Of a stretch of DNA of 15,049 nucleotides, positions 1-8,035 are shown piece after piece; the first letter of the stretch is position 1; every line of letters starts with the position of its first letter. Source of the stretch: Thioalkalivibrio sp. (GTDB taxonomy: Bacteria; Pseudomonadota; Gammaproteobacteria; Ectothiorhodospirales; Ectothiorhodospiraceae); contig JAGTVE010000313.1 of the NCBI GenBank assembly GCA_018224485.1, forward strand, positions 1 through 15,049. Direction: 5' to 3'. The notes under the pieces are model-generated. The model saw only the letters and a list, made by a program, of their open reading frames with translations, was not told where the DNA came from and did no database searches. A program made the position numbers and the translations under genes.

Positions 1-2045
1 CAGCAGCTTCGATACTCGAGGCCACCCAGGAGTTCGATGGTGCGTTCGTCGAGCAGGCTGTAGTTCCAGCGTCCGATGAACTGGGTGCGATCACTCAACG
101 GCCAGAATCCGGAGATGTCGGTCTGTTCGATCCGCTCCTCGCGGAGCCGGTATCCGAGATTGAGCCGCGCCCGGTCGTGCGGATTGTACGCGATGCCCAG
201 CGTCGCGAGGCGGGTACGGTCGCTGTCGGTGTCGAAGATCACCGAGGTCTGGGCCTGCCAGCTGCGGCCAAAGCGTGCCACCGCCTCCGCTGCCAGTTGC
301 GGACGATTGCGGGGCAAGACGGGATCACCCGGCCGCAGCCTGACCTGCCGGTCGTCGAGGTAGGTGACCTGTCCGCCAGACAGGCTCAGGCGTTCCGTGC
401 CGGTCTCCGGATCGATGATGCGGCTGGTCAGCGCGGTGGTCACCTGATGGGTGTCGCCGATCCGGTCGCCGCCCACGAAACGCCGGGTGGTGAACAGGCT
501 GTCGAAGCTGAATTCGCGTTCGGAGGTATCGAACAGGGGGATGTCCTCCTGATCCCGGAACGGGACATAGCCGTAGTACACCCGTGGCTCGAGCGTCTGC
601 AGTGAGCCATTGTCCAGCCACCGTTCCAGGACGAGACCCCCGTCAATGCTCATCCGGGGTATCGAGCGGGTAGGATTCGTGTCCACTTCGGGCGGGTTCC
701 CGTCGAGGTCATAGCCCGTGTAGCGCAGCGCGACGCGGGGTTCCACGAAATAGCCCCCGGTGTCATAACGGAATCCGATCTCGGGCTCCACGTCGAAGCG
801 CAGCCCGGTCACCGAGTTGCGCCGGTCGAACCGGGCCAGCTCGGAACGCAGATCCCAGAACAGACCGCTGTCCCTCGATTCACCGGCTTCCAGCAGGATC
901 TGGGGCAGGCGGCGATAGGGTTCCTGGCGTGGCGCCAGGGTGGGATCCAGGGTCTCAAAATCCTGGACTCTTCCCGTCAGCCGAATGCCCGGCCGGTTGT
1001 AGGTCAGGTCCGCCCGCCGTTCCACCACCGAGGTGCTGGAGGAGAATGCGTCGGTGCCGAAGTCCTGGAAGTAGTCCTGGTCGGACACGTCGGTGGCATC
1101 GATCCGCAGTGACAGCCCGGGACGGATCGAGGCGCGGTGTTGCAGGCGCACCAGGTAGCGGTCTTCTTCGGCCACCTGGTCATCGGGCAGCGCCGAGAGG
1201 TCGATCTGGCCGCTCATCCTGGGACGGAGGTAGCGCCACTCGGTCGCGAGCATCAGGCCGCGCCGCGACAGCACGCGCGGCGTGATCGTCGCATCGTAGT
1301 TGGGCGCGATGTTCCAGTACCACGGGACGGCGACATCCAGGCCCGAGCGGGAGCTGTATCCGGCCGAAGGCGTCAGGACGCCAGACTGGCGACGATCGTC
1401 GATCGGGAAATTGATGTACGGGGTGTAGAAGATCGGCGTGTTCATGAAGCGCAGCCAGACATTGTAGCCGTGGCCGCGTCCGGTCTCCTGGTCCAGGCGA
1501 ATGCGGTCCGCGTAAAGCCACCAGCTGTCATTCCCCTCCGGGCAGGTGGTGAAGCGGCCCCCGCGCAGGCGTACCTGTCCGGGCCCGTCCTGGGCGGCAT
1601 CGTCCGCGCTGCCTCGTGCCCGGCGCGACCGCAGCCAGTAGTCGATGTCGTTGAACTCCCCCGTCTCGTCATCGATCTGGTAGCGGCCCGAGGCGGCCTC
1701 GACCAGGAAGTCGCCATCGAAGAGCCTGGTCTGATCCCCGGTCTCCACGGTCTGGGTGGGAATACGGTAATCGATGGCCCTCGCATCCAGCCGGCGGCCA
1801 TCCGCGAACACGCGGACCTCGCCGCGGGCGCGGACCCGCTCTCCCGGGATCGCCTCGATCGCGTCGGCCTCGATCTCGACCACCTCCGGGGGCAGGGAGC
1901 GGAGTTCGGGCCAGAAGGAGGAGGGGGGAGCCCGGCAGGAAGACAGGTAGTCCGCATGTCCGGTGCCCGGGGTGAGGATCAGGGCCACGGCAACCGCAGC
2001 GGCCGACGGGACGAACCTCCGGGAGCGCGGTCGCTTCGCCGTCAT
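1..2045 (-). CDS. lptD: LPS-assembly protein LptD (3' end cut by window edge)
   Basis: Outer-membrane beta-barrel that, with the lipoprotein LptE, inserts lipopolysaccharide into the outer leaflet. The minus frame is open from the ATG at 2045 to the window edge, giving 681 codons. Residues 1-31 are a signal peptide (basic start, hydrophobic stretch, cleavage near GHA/D). An OstA/LptA-like jellyroll follows at about 55-170, then the barrel, with family-typical stretches FYTPYINFPIDDRRQSG and LEPRVYYGYVPFRDQEDIPLFDT. Cys37 and Cys168 match E. coli Cys31 and Cys173. The last complete codons read ELLGGLEYRSC, so Cys681 is the first of the expected CC pair and the second lies just outside. About 60 C-terminal residues should be missing. 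No clear Shine-Dalgarno precedes the ATG; an in-frame TTG lies a few codons upstream, but the ATG gives a good signal peptide. It is divergent from ppa. Confidence 0.96.
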   Translation of the reverse strand, partial: MTAKRPRSRRFVPSAAAVAVALILTPGTGHADYLSSCRAPPSSFWPELRSLPPEVVEIEADAIEAIPGERVRARGEVRVFADGRRLDARAIDYRIPTQTVETGDQTRLFDGDFLVEAASGRYQIDDETGEFNDIDYWLRSRRARGSADDAAQDGPGQVRLRGGRFTTCPEGNDSWWLYADRIRLDQETGRGHGYNVWLRFMNTPIFYTPYINFPIDDRRQSGVLTPSAGYSSRSGLDVAVPWYWNIAPNYDATITPRVLSRRGLMLATEWRYLRPRMSGQIDLSALPDDQVAEEDRYLVRLQHRASIRPGLSLRIDATDVSDQDYFQDFGTDAFSSSTSVVERRADLTYNRPGIRLTGRVQDFETLDPTLAPRQEPYRRLPQILLEAGESRDSGLFWDLRSELARFDRRNSVTGLRFDVEPEIGFRYDTGGYFVEPRVALRYTGYDLDGNPPEVDTNPTRSIPRMSIDGGLVLERWLDNGSLQTLEPRVYYGYVPFRDQEDIPLFDTSEREFSFDSLFTTRRFVGGDRIGDTHQVTTALTSRIIDPETGTERLSLSGGQVTYLDDRQVRLRPGDPVLPRNRPQLAAEAVARFGRSWQAQTSVIFDTDSDRTRLATLGIAYNPHDRARLNLGYRLREERIEQTDISGFWPLSDRTQFIGRWNYSLLDERTIELLGGLEYRSC

Positions 2046-2223
2046 GGTCTGCGGGCGCTGTGTCCAGAGCAATACATCAGTAGGTTCCTGTGGCGGGCGA
2101 GCTCGGGGCAAGGCATGACGGGTATCCCGCGCCCGGAACCCGCGACGTCCGCAGTCCCGGCCGGGCGCGCCGACGGACGCCCCGGATGTTGCGCGGGGTA
2201 TCCCGGTTCCGCCCGCCCGCCGA

Positions 2224-2252
2224 TTTATACCTGCTGGGAGCAGGCCCCGCAA
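2224..2252 (-). promoter_or_regulatory. Candidate sigma70-type promoter for lptD
   Basis: Read on the minus strand, TTGCGG (2252-2247) and TATAAA (2229-2224) are separated by 17 bp, the preferred spacing. The -35 matches consensus at only three positions; the -10 matches at five. It would give a leader of roughly 170 nt before the lptD ATG. It is assigned by sequence resemblance only; in E. coli lptD is also under sigmaE, and I see no convincing sigmaE site here. Confidence 0.35.
2230..2244. repeat. Perfect 6-bp inverted repeat in the lptD-ppa intergenic region
   Basis: CCTGCT and AGCAGG are separated by GGG, a perfect inverted repeat of 15 bp. It fills the space between the candidate -35 and -10 boxes of the lptD promoter, and lies about 37 bp upstream of the ppa -10 box. 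This position would suit an operator, but a small RNA hairpin in an lptD transcript starting further upstream is equally possible. Confidence 0.4.
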
Positions 2253-2280
2253 GGTCGATTCCTCTCGCCGGGAAGGCCGC

Positions 2281-2286
2281 TATAAT
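2281..2286 (+). promoter_or_regulatory. -10 box of the ppa promoter
   Basis: A perfect TATAAT lies 31 bp upstream of the ppa start codon, so transcription would start near 2292-2294 with a leader of about 25 nt. No good -35 is visible at the expected distance. Perfect -10 hexamers are rare by chance in DNA this GC-rich, which supports the call. Confidence 0.55.
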
Positions 2287-2317
2287 GGCGTGTCAAATCA
2301 GCTACGAGGACGCGGGC

Positions 2318-2854
2318 ATGGATCTGAACAAAATCGTCGCAGGTCGGGATTTGCCGAACGATTTCAATGTCGTTATCGAGATCCCGGCACTGGGACAACC
2401 CGTCAAGTACGAGATCGACAAGGATAGCGGCGCGCTGATGGTCGATCGCTTCATGACGGTCGCCATGTTCTATCCCTGCAATTACGGGTTCGTTCCGCAC
2501 ACGCTGGCCGAGGATGGCGACCCCTTGGATGTGCTGCTTATCACCCCGGTCCCGCTGGTTCCCGGCGTGGTCGTGCGTTGCCGGCCGGTTGGCCTGTTGA
2601 AGATGGCGGATGAGGCGGGTCCGGACTCCAAGGTGCTGTCGGTGCCGGTCACCAAGCTGGACCCCCAGTACGAGCGCGTTCAGGGTCCGGAGGATGTGCA
2701 GCGGGAGCTGCTTGATCAGATCACCCATTTCTTCGGCCATTACAAGGAGATGGAACGGAACAAATGGGTCAAGGTTGAGGGGTGGTCGGATGCGGAGGCG
2801 GCCAAGGCCGAGATCATGGCCAGCTACAAACGCTACCAGAAGAGCAAGGTCTGA
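2318..2854 (+). CDS. ppa: Inorganic pyrophosphatase, family I
   Basis: Soluble cytoplasmic enzyme that hydrolyses pyrophosphate to two phosphates, pulling biosynthetic reactions forward. At 178 residues it matches the usual bacterial length (E. coli 176). The family signature D-G-D-P-L-D-V is present, with metal-binding Asp66, Asp68 and Asp71 equivalent to E. coli 65, 67 and 70. The core stretch [14 protein letters not shown] and the C-terminal [16 protein letters not shown] are also typical. The start at 2318 is chosen because it begins the conserved MDLNKI sequence and has GAGGA seven bases upstream. The same frame is open further upstream, but that extension crosses the -10 box and is not coding. 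It is divergent from lptD and 91 bp ahead of mrdA; readthrough into the envelope genes is possible. Confidence 0.97.
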   Translation: MDLNKIVAGRDLPNDFNVVIEIPALGQPVKYEIDKDSGALMVDRFMTVAMFYPCNYGFVPHTLAEDGDPLDVLLITPVPLVPGVVVRCRPVGLLKMADEAGPDSKVLSVPVTKLDPQYERVQGPEDVQRELLDQITHFFGHYKEMERNKWVKVEGWSDAEAAKAEIMASYKRYQKSKV

Positions 2855-2874
2855 GGGCCTCCCGGTTGCCTTCG

Positions 2875-2893
2875 CGGGCCGCGTAGCGGCCCG
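2875..2893 (+). other. GC-rich hairpin between ppa and mrdA
   Basis: CGGGCCGC and GCGGCCCG form a perfect 8-bp stem around the loop GTA, 21 bp after the ppa stop codon. No T-run follows, so it is not a standard intrinsic terminator. It could slow polymerase, protect the ppa mRNA 3' end or partly insulate ppa from mrdA. No promoter of its own for mrdA is evident in the 91-bp gap. Confidence 0.5.
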
Positions 2894-2945
2894 GTCGATC
2901 CCCGCCCGTGCTGACGGAGCGAATGCATCCGCATCTCCCTAGCCC

Positions 2946-4832
2946 ATGTTGATTGACCGTCAGGATTCCTACGACGAGGAAGGGCGGGATCAGCGGCGTT
3001 TCTCGGTCCGCGTCTTCGTCTCGCTGTTGATCCTGTCACTGCTGCTGATGGTGCTGGGGGTGCGTCTGTTCACCCTGCAGGTGGGTGCGCACGAGCACTT
3101 CACCACCCTGTCCGAAAACAACCGGCTGCGCATCGAGCCGATGCCGCCGACACGCGGCCTGATCTTCGATCGCAATGGCGTGCTGCTGGCGGAGAACCGG
3201 CCGGCCTATCAGCTGGAGGTCACCGTGGAACAGGCCGGTGACCTGGATGACCTGCTGGCAAGTCTGTCCGCACTGGTCGAGCTGTCGCCGCTGGAGATCG
3301 AACGCTTCCGGGAGTCAGTGGGGCAGCGACGGCCGTTCCAGCCGGTGCTGCTCAAGGCGAATCTGGACGACGAGGCGGTGGCGAGGATCGCGGTGGCGCG
3401 GCCCGAGCTGCCCGGTGTGGAGATCGAGGCGCGACCGGTTCGTCATTACCCCCTGGGAGAGGATTTCGTCCATGTGGTGGGCTACGTCGGCCGCATCAAC
3501 CAGCAGGATCTGCTGCGCCTGGATGCCCGCAATTACGCCGGCACCTCACACACGGGCAAGACCGGCGTCGAGCGCTACTACGAGAGCGCCCTGCACGGCA
3601 TCACCGGCCACAAGCAGGTGGAGGTCAATGCCCAGGGACGCGTGATCCGCGAACTCTCTGCTGTCCCGCCCGTGCCGGGGCAGGACCTGACCCTGAGCAT
3701 TGATGTGGAACTGCAGCGCGCGGCCCGTGACGCCCTGACACCGCACGACGGGGCGGTGGTGGTGATCGAGCCGGCCACCGGCGAGGTGCTGGCGCTGGTC
3801 AGCAAACCCGGCTTCGATCCGAATCCCTTCGTGAACGGAATCTCTCACCAGGCCTTCGACGCACTGCAGTCGAACCCGCACAAGCCGCTGTTCAACCGCG
3901 CCCTCAGCGGACAGTACCCGCCGGGATCGACGCTGAAGCCGGTCGTCGGACTCGCCGGTCTGGAAGAGGGGGTGACCACGGCCGAACGCCGGATGTTCGC
4001 CACCGGGTACTTCCAGCTGCCCGGGCACGAGCGGCGCTACCGGGACTGGAAGCGCGGCGGCCACGGCTGGGTGGATCTGTCCCGTGCGATCGCCGTGTCC
4101 GCGGACGTGTATTTTTACGACCTCGGACACAAGCTCGGGATCGACCGCATGGCACCGATGCTCGGCGCCTTCGGCATCGGCAGCCGCATCGGCATCGACG
4201 CCACCGGCGAACGTCCGGGCATTCTGCCGAGCCGGGAGTGGAAGCGATCGGTGCAGAATCTGCCCTGGTTCCCGGGCGAGACCGTGATCACCGCGATCGG
4301 GCAGGGTTACCTGCTGGCGACGCCCCTGCAGCTGGCGGATATCGCCAGCACGCTCGCAAACCGGGGGCAGCGCGTGCAGCCACGGCTTCTGCAGGCGATC
4401 CGCGACGGCAGCAACGGAGAGACGGTGCCCCAGCCCGTCCGGCACCTGGCCCCGGTGATCGCCAGGGACGCCCACTGGGACGCGATCCACGAGGCCATGA
4501 TCGAGGCCGTGCACGCGCGTCACGGAACGGCGTGGGGCAGCATCGGCAGCGACCCGCCCACGGGATATCGCATCGCCGGCAAGACCGGTACCGCGCAGGT
4601 CTTCAGCCTCGCCCCCGACCAGGAGTACGAGGAGGACGAACTGAATCGCCTGCTGTGGGATCACGCGCTGTTCCTTGCCTATGCGCCGGCGGATCACCCG
4701 GAGATCGCGGTTGCCGTGCTGGTCGAGCACGGGGGCAGCGGCGGTCGCGTCGCCGCGCCGATCGCACGCGAGGTGATCGACTTCTATCTGTCGTCCGGGG
4801 GTGTGGTTGCGGCCTCGGGAGAAGGATCATGA
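2946..4832 (+). CDS. mrdA: Penicillin-binding protein 2 (peptidoglycan D,D-transpeptidase MrdA)
   Basis: Inner-membrane transpeptidase that crosslinks new peptidoglycan during rod elongation, working with RodA. It has 628 residues (E. coli PBP2 633). A short cytoplasmic tail precedes one membrane segment at about 24-45. The PBP dimerisation domain follows, including the typical PPTRGLIFDRNGVLLAEN stretch. The penicillin-binding domain carries Ser328-T-L-K331 (nucleophile), Ser385-A-D (the second motif, SxD as in other PBP2s) and Lys546-T-G. The start at 2946 gives a normal N-terminus, but there is no clear Shine-Dalgarno in front of it. The stop codon overlaps the rodA start in ATGA, so the two are translationally coupled. 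The rsfS-rlmH pair often found upstream of mrdA in gammaproteobacteria is absent here; ppa takes its place. Confidence 0.97.
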   Translation: MLIDRQDSYDEEGRDQRRFSVRVFVSLLILSLLLMVLGVRLFTLQVGAHEHFTTLSENNRLRIEPMPPTRGLIFDRNGVLLAENRPAYQLEVTVEQAGDLDDLLASLSALVELSPLEIERFRESVGQRRPFQPVLLKANLDDEAVARIAVARPELPGVEIEARPVRHYPLGEDFVHVVGYVGRINQQDLLRLDARNYAGTSHTGKTGVERYYESALHGITGHKQVEVNAQGRVIRELSAVPPVPGQDLTLSIDVELQRAARDALTPHDGAVVVIEPATGEVLALVSKPGFDPNPFVNGISHQAFDALQSNPHKPLFNRALSGQYPPGSTLKPVVGLAGLEEGVTTAERRMFATGYFQLPGHERRYRDWKRGGHGWVDLSRAIAVSADVYFYDLGHKLGIDRMAPMLGAFGIGSRIGIDATGERPGILPSREWKRSVQNLPWFPGETVITAIGQGYLLATPLQLADIASTLANRGQRVQPRLLQAIRDGSNGETVPQPVRHLAPVIARDAHWDAIHEAMIEAVHARHGTAWGSIGSDPPTGYRIAGKTGTAQVFSLAPDQEYEEDELNRLLWDHALFLAYAPADHPEIAVAVLVEHGGSGGRVAAPIAREVIDFYLSSGGVVAASGEGS

Positions 4833-5947
4833 TCAGCGTCACCGGGCGTGAACTGACCACCTCCCAGTGGCTGCTGCGCAGCCTGCGTCTGGACGGCACG
4901 CTGCTGGTGCTGATCACGGTGCTGCTGATGCTCGGCCTTGTCGTCCTGTTCAGTGCCTCCGGCGAGAGTGTGGAGGCGCTGCAGCGTCAGATCGGCCGGA
5001 TCGCGCTGGGTACGCTCGCGCTGCTCGTGGTGGTCAGGATCCCGATCAGCACCCTGCGCGCCCTCTCGCCGTGGCTGTTCCTAACGGGACTGGGGCTGCT
5101 GTTTGCGGTGGTGCTGTTCGGCGACGTCGGCAAGGGAGCCCGGCGCTGGCTGGATCTCGGGATGATCCGGTTCCAGCCCTCGGAGATCATGAAGCTGGCA
5201 ATGCCGCTGATGGTGGCGTGGTACCTGTCGCTGCGCAACGCCCCGCCGAGATTCCTGGACCTGCTGGTGGTCGGCGTGCTGATCGTGGTGCCGGTGCTGC
5301 TGATCATGCGTCAGCCGGATCTGGGTACCGCGTTGCTGGTCGGTGTGGCCGGCCTGCTGGTGATCTTCCTGGCCGGTCTGAACTGGCGCTGGTTCCTCGG
5401 TCTGGGGCTCGGGATCGCAGCGGTGATTCCGCTGCTATGGACGCATATGCACGATTACCAGCGGCAGCGGATACTGACCCTGCTGAACCCGGAATCGGAT
5501 CCGCTCGGCGCCGGCTACCACATCATCCAGTCGAAGATTGCCATCGGATCCGGCGGTCTCTACGGAAAGGGGTGGCTGAACGGCACACAGTCGCAGCTGC
5601 AGTTCCTGCCCGAGCGCTCCACCGACTTCGTGTTCGCGGTCTACGCCGAGGAGTTCGGTTTCCTCGGCGTGGTGCTGCTGATGATCCTGTATTTCCTGAT
5701 CGTGGGCCGCGGGCTATGGATTGCGGCGATGGCCCAGGAGCGCTTCTGCCGCCTGATTGCCGGCACCATCAGCCTGACCTTCGCGGTCTACGTGGTCGTC
5801 AACATGGGCATGGTGACGGGCCTGCTGCCGGTGGTTGGCATCCCGCTCCCGCTGATCAGCTACGGCGGCACCTCGCTCGTGACGCTCATGGTGGGCTTCG
5901 GTATTCTGATGGCCGTTCATTCCCGACAGCGACTGGTGAATCGATGA
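4829..5947 (+). CDS. rodA: Peptidoglycan glycosyltransferase RodA (SEDS family)
   Basis: Polytopic inner-membrane enzyme that polymerises lipid II into glycan strands for lateral wall growth; its partner is PBP2, encoded immediately upstream. It has 372 residues (E. coli 370) and about ten hydrophobic segments. Family hallmarks are GARRWLDLGMIRFQPSEIMKLAMP, MRQPDLGTALL, and the loop LPERSTDFVFAVYAEEFGF, whose Asp266 matches the essential Asp262 of E. coli RodA. GIPLPLISYGGTSL near the C-terminus is the SEDS signature region. The start is the ATG that overlaps the mrdA stop by four bases, and the TGA overlaps the mltB ATG in the same way. Regulation is presumably with mrdA, as there is no room for another promoter. 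Confidence 0.97.
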   Translation: MISVTGRELTTSQWLLRSLRLDGTLLVLITVLLMLGLVVLFSASGESVEALQRQIGRIALGTLALLVVVRIPISTLRALSPWLFLTGLGLLFAVVLFGDVGKGARRWLDLGMIRFQPSEIMKLAMPLMVAWYLSLRNAPPRFLDLLVVGVLIVVPVLLIMRQPDLGTALLVGVAGLLVIFLAGLNWRWFLGLGLGIAAVIPLLWTHMHDYQRQRILTLLNPESDPLGAGYHIIQSKIAIGSGGLYGKGWLNGTQSQLQFLPERSTDFVFAVYAEEFGFLGVVLLMILYFLIVGRGLWIAAMAQERFCRLIAGTISLTFAVYVVVNMGMVTGLLPVVGIPLPLISYGGTSLVTLMVGFGILMAVHSRQRLVNR

Positions 5948-6981
5948 CCGCAATCCCACCGGCCCGCGCGGGCCGTCTGCTGGCCCATGCCTGCACCTCG
6001 GCCCTGTTCGTATCGTTGCTCGGTGCCTGTTCGCTGCCCGGCGTTGCCGTCTCGCAGTCCGAGTTCCGGGCCGGGGATCCTCCTTACCTGGAACGTGCCG
6101 AGGTCACGGCCTTCATCGACGAACGAGTCGAGGCGGGGATGGAACGCACCGCGCTGGAACAGCTGTTCGCGGGGGTCGAGCCGCAACAGCGCATCCTCGA
6201 CCTGATCTCGCGTCCTGCGGAGGCGCGACCCTGGAAGGACTATCGGCCCATCTTCGTGAACGATCTACGCATCAAGCGCGGCCGGGTCTTCATGGACGAG
6301 CAGGCCGAATGGCTGCAGCGGGCCGAGGAGACCTTTGGCGTCGATCGTTCGCTGATTGCGGCGATCATCGGCGTCGAGACCAATTACGGCCGCAATCTCG
6401 GCGGTTTCCGGGTCCTTGACGCGCTGGTGACCCTGGGCTTCGATTATCCGCCGCGACAGACCTTCTTCCGCAGCGAGCTCGGCCACTTCCTGGACCTGGC
6501 GCAGGAAGAGTCCCTGGACCTTCAGGAGACACGCGGCTCCTACGCGGGCGCGATGGGGCGGGGACAGTTCATCTCGTCGAGCTACCGGGCCTACGCGGTG
6601 GATTTCGACGGCGACGGCCGCCGCGACCTGATCAACTCCTGGCCGGATGCGATCGGCAGTGTCGCCAACTACTTCCGCGAACACCAATGGGAGGCCGGCA
6701 GGCCGGTGGTGGCCCGGGCCCGTGCCGAGGGGGATGCGCACGAGGCCCTGCTCGGCGGGGGGTACCAGGCCCGGTTCTCGCTGGAGGAACTCGCGGCCCA
6801 CGGGGTTCGTCCGGTCGAGACGGTGCCGGCGGACGGGCGCTTCTCGCTGATCCGGCTGGAGGGACGTGACGGGTACGAGTTCCATCTCGGTTATCCGAAT
6901 TTCTACGTGATCACCCGGTATAACCGGAGCCCCCTGTACGCGATGGCGGTGCACCAGTTGACGGAGGCGCTGCGGCCATGA
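5944..6981 (+). CDS. mltB: Membrane-bound lytic transglycosylase B (MltB/SltB-like lipoprotein)
   Basis: Cleaves the glycan strand of peptidoglycan at the MurNAc-GlcNAc bond with formation of 1,6-anhydroMurNAc, allowing wall expansion and turnover. It has 345 residues (E. coli MltB 361). The N-terminus has a hydrophobic segment ending in the lipobox LLGAC with Cys29; residue +2 is Ser, so outer-membrane sorting is expected. The SLT_2 catalytic domain includes IAAIIGVETNYG with catalytic Glu145 (E. coli Glu162), then SYAGAMGRGQFISSSYRAYAVDFDGDGRRDL and the terminal NFYVITRYNRSPLYAMAVHQL, all typical of the family. ATGA overlaps join it to rodA and rlpA, so it belongs to the elongasome operon. 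A soluble SltB1-type role is less likely because of the lipobox. Confidence 0.95.
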   Translation: MTAIPPARAGRLLAHACTSALFVSLLGACSLPGVAVSQSEFRAGDPPYLERAEVTAFIDERVEAGMERTALEQLFAGVEPQQRILDLISRPAEARPWKDYRPIFVNDLRIKRGRVFMDEQAEWLQRAEETFGVDRSLIAAIIGVETNYGRNLGGFRVLDALVTLGFDYPPRQTFFRSELGHFLDLAQEESLDLQETRGSYAGAMGRGQFISSSYRAYAVDFDGDGRRDLINSWPDAIGSVANYFREHQWEAGRPVVARARAEGDAHEALLGGGYQARFSLEELAAHGVRPVETVPADGRFSLIRLEGRDGYEFHLGYPNFYVITRYNRSPLYAMAVHQLTEALRP

Positions 6982-7847
6982 TCCGGGGGGGCGGCGCGCT
7001 GATAGCGCTCACGGCCGGCGGTCTTCTGGTGCTGATGGTTGCCGGCTGCGGGAGCAGCCTCGACCGGCGCGTGGCCGATGGCCACCCCGCGGCGGTGCCA
7101 GACGATCTTGCCGCGATACCCGATGCCGTGCCGCGTGCCGAGCCACGCAGCCGGTACGGAAATCCGCCGGAATACGAGGTCTTCGGGCGCCGCTACCGGA
7201 CACTCGACTCCAGCGCGGGTTTCCAGGAGCGGGGCCTCGCGTCCTGGTACGGGACCAAGTTCCACGGCCGCCGGACCTCCAGTGGCGAACCCTACGACAT
7301 GTTCGCGATGACGGCCGCGCACCGCCACTTGCCGCTACCGAGCTTCGTGGAGGTGACGAATCTGGACAACGATCGGCGCGTGATCGTGCGCGTGAACGAT
7401 CGCGGTCCGTTCGTCGGCGGACGGATCATCGATCTCTCCTACGCAGCCGCGCATCGCATCGGAATGGTCGAGGAGGGCGTGGCGGCGGTGCGGATCCGTG
7501 CGCTGGAGCCTTCCGATCTGCCTCCGGAGCCGGTGCGCGTCGCCCAGCTCGAGACTCCTGCGCAGCCGAGCGGGAGCCAGCCGGGGAATGGCGAGACGAT
7601 GTCGGCCAGCTACGTGCAGGTGGGCGCATTTGCCGATCGCGACGCCGCGGAACGGATCGAAGACGACCTGCGTGCACTGGGCTTCGCCGATGTACGCGTC
7701 ACCACCATCGCCCGGCATCCGAGCGCACCGCTGCACCGCGTCCGGATCGGGCCGCTGGCGGACGCATCGGCGGTCCAGGAGGTCGCCCAGCGTCTGCACC
7801 ACGCCGCGCTGCGGGATTACCGCGTCGTGGTCGATGAGGCACGGTGA
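6978..7847 (+). CDS. rlpA: RlpA family septal-ring lipoprotein, DPBB plus SPOR domains
   Basis: Outer-membrane lipoprotein; in Pseudomonas the homologue is a lytic transglycosylase acting on denuded (stem-peptide-free) glycan strands. It has 289 residues. The lipobox VAGC places the lipidated Cys at 24, with Gly at +2. A double-psi beta-barrel runs from about 85 to 175 and contains GLASWYGTKFHGRRTSSGEPYD. His115 in TAAHRHLPLP and Asp141 in VNDRGPF correspond to the catalytic pair described for the Pseudomonas enzyme. A low-complexity Pro/Gln/Glu linker follows, then a SPOR domain (about 211-289) beginning SYVQVGAFADRDAA, which binds denuded glycan at the division site. The ATG overlaps the mltB stop by four bases. 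The stop is followed by a 188-bp gap, so this may end the first transcript. Confidence 0.95.
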   Translation: MIRGGGALIALTAGGLLVLMVAGCGSSLDRRVADGHPAAVPDDLAAIPDAVPRAEPRSRYGNPPEYEVFGRRYRTLDSSAGFQERGLASWYGTKFHGRRTSSGEPYDMFAMTAAHRHLPLPSFVEVTNLDNDRRVIVRVNDRGPFVGGRIIDLSYAAAHRIGMVEEGVAAVRIRALEPSDLPPEPVRVAQLETPAQPSGSQPGNGETMSASYVQVGAFADRDAAERIEDDLRALGFADVRVTTIARHPSAPLHRVRIGPLADASAVQEVAQRLHHAALRDYRVVVDEAR

Positions 7848-7930
7848 GATCTGGGCGGCCCGGGTCCGCCGGTAGGAACAGCGTGATGCGCCGATCCCAC
7901 CCGAACCGGGCAGCGACCGCGGGCTCAGGA

Positions 7931-7936
7931 TAGAAT
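7931..7936 (+). promoter_or_regulatory. Possible -10 box upstream of dacC
   Basis: TAGAAT (five of six consensus bases) lies about 100 bp before the dacC start, in the only sizeable gap of the mrdA-lipB run. No recognisable -35 precedes it. The remainder of the 188-bp gap shows only a weak 5-bp GC hairpin (7854-7870) just after the rlpA stop, with no T-run. A separate promoter for dacC-dat-ybeD-lipB is plausible but not proven. Confidence 0.35.
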
Positions 7937-8035
7937 GGCCCGCGCCGGGACCCATCAAGCTGCCCCGGCTTCGTGGCTCGCCAGTCCCGATCCCGGCAAT
8001 CCGTTCACCTCTTCGATCTTCAGGTTGACTGTCCA

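Noticed and set aside
1137..2285. A 382-codon plus-strand frame opposite lptD
   Set aside because: The minus frame encodes a clear LptD with conserved cysteines and barrel motifs; the plus frame has no motif and runs through the intergenic promoters.
2090..2317. N-terminal extension of ppa
   Set aside because: The family starts at MDLNKI; the extension spans the TATAAT box and the intergenic inverted repeat.
3546..4730. A 394-codon minus-strand frame opposite mrdA
   Set aside because: It is antisense to the PBP2 catalytic domain, has no recognisable motif, and its composition fits a shadow frame.
4238..4828. Upstream extension of the rodA frame within mrdA
   Set aside because: It overlaps the PBP2 KTG region and is Arg/Ala-rich shadow sequence; the ATG at 4829 with ATGA coupling is the real start.
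7854..7870. Intrinsic terminator after rlpA
   Set aside because: The stem is only 5 bp with a 7-base loop and has no T-run; too weak to call.
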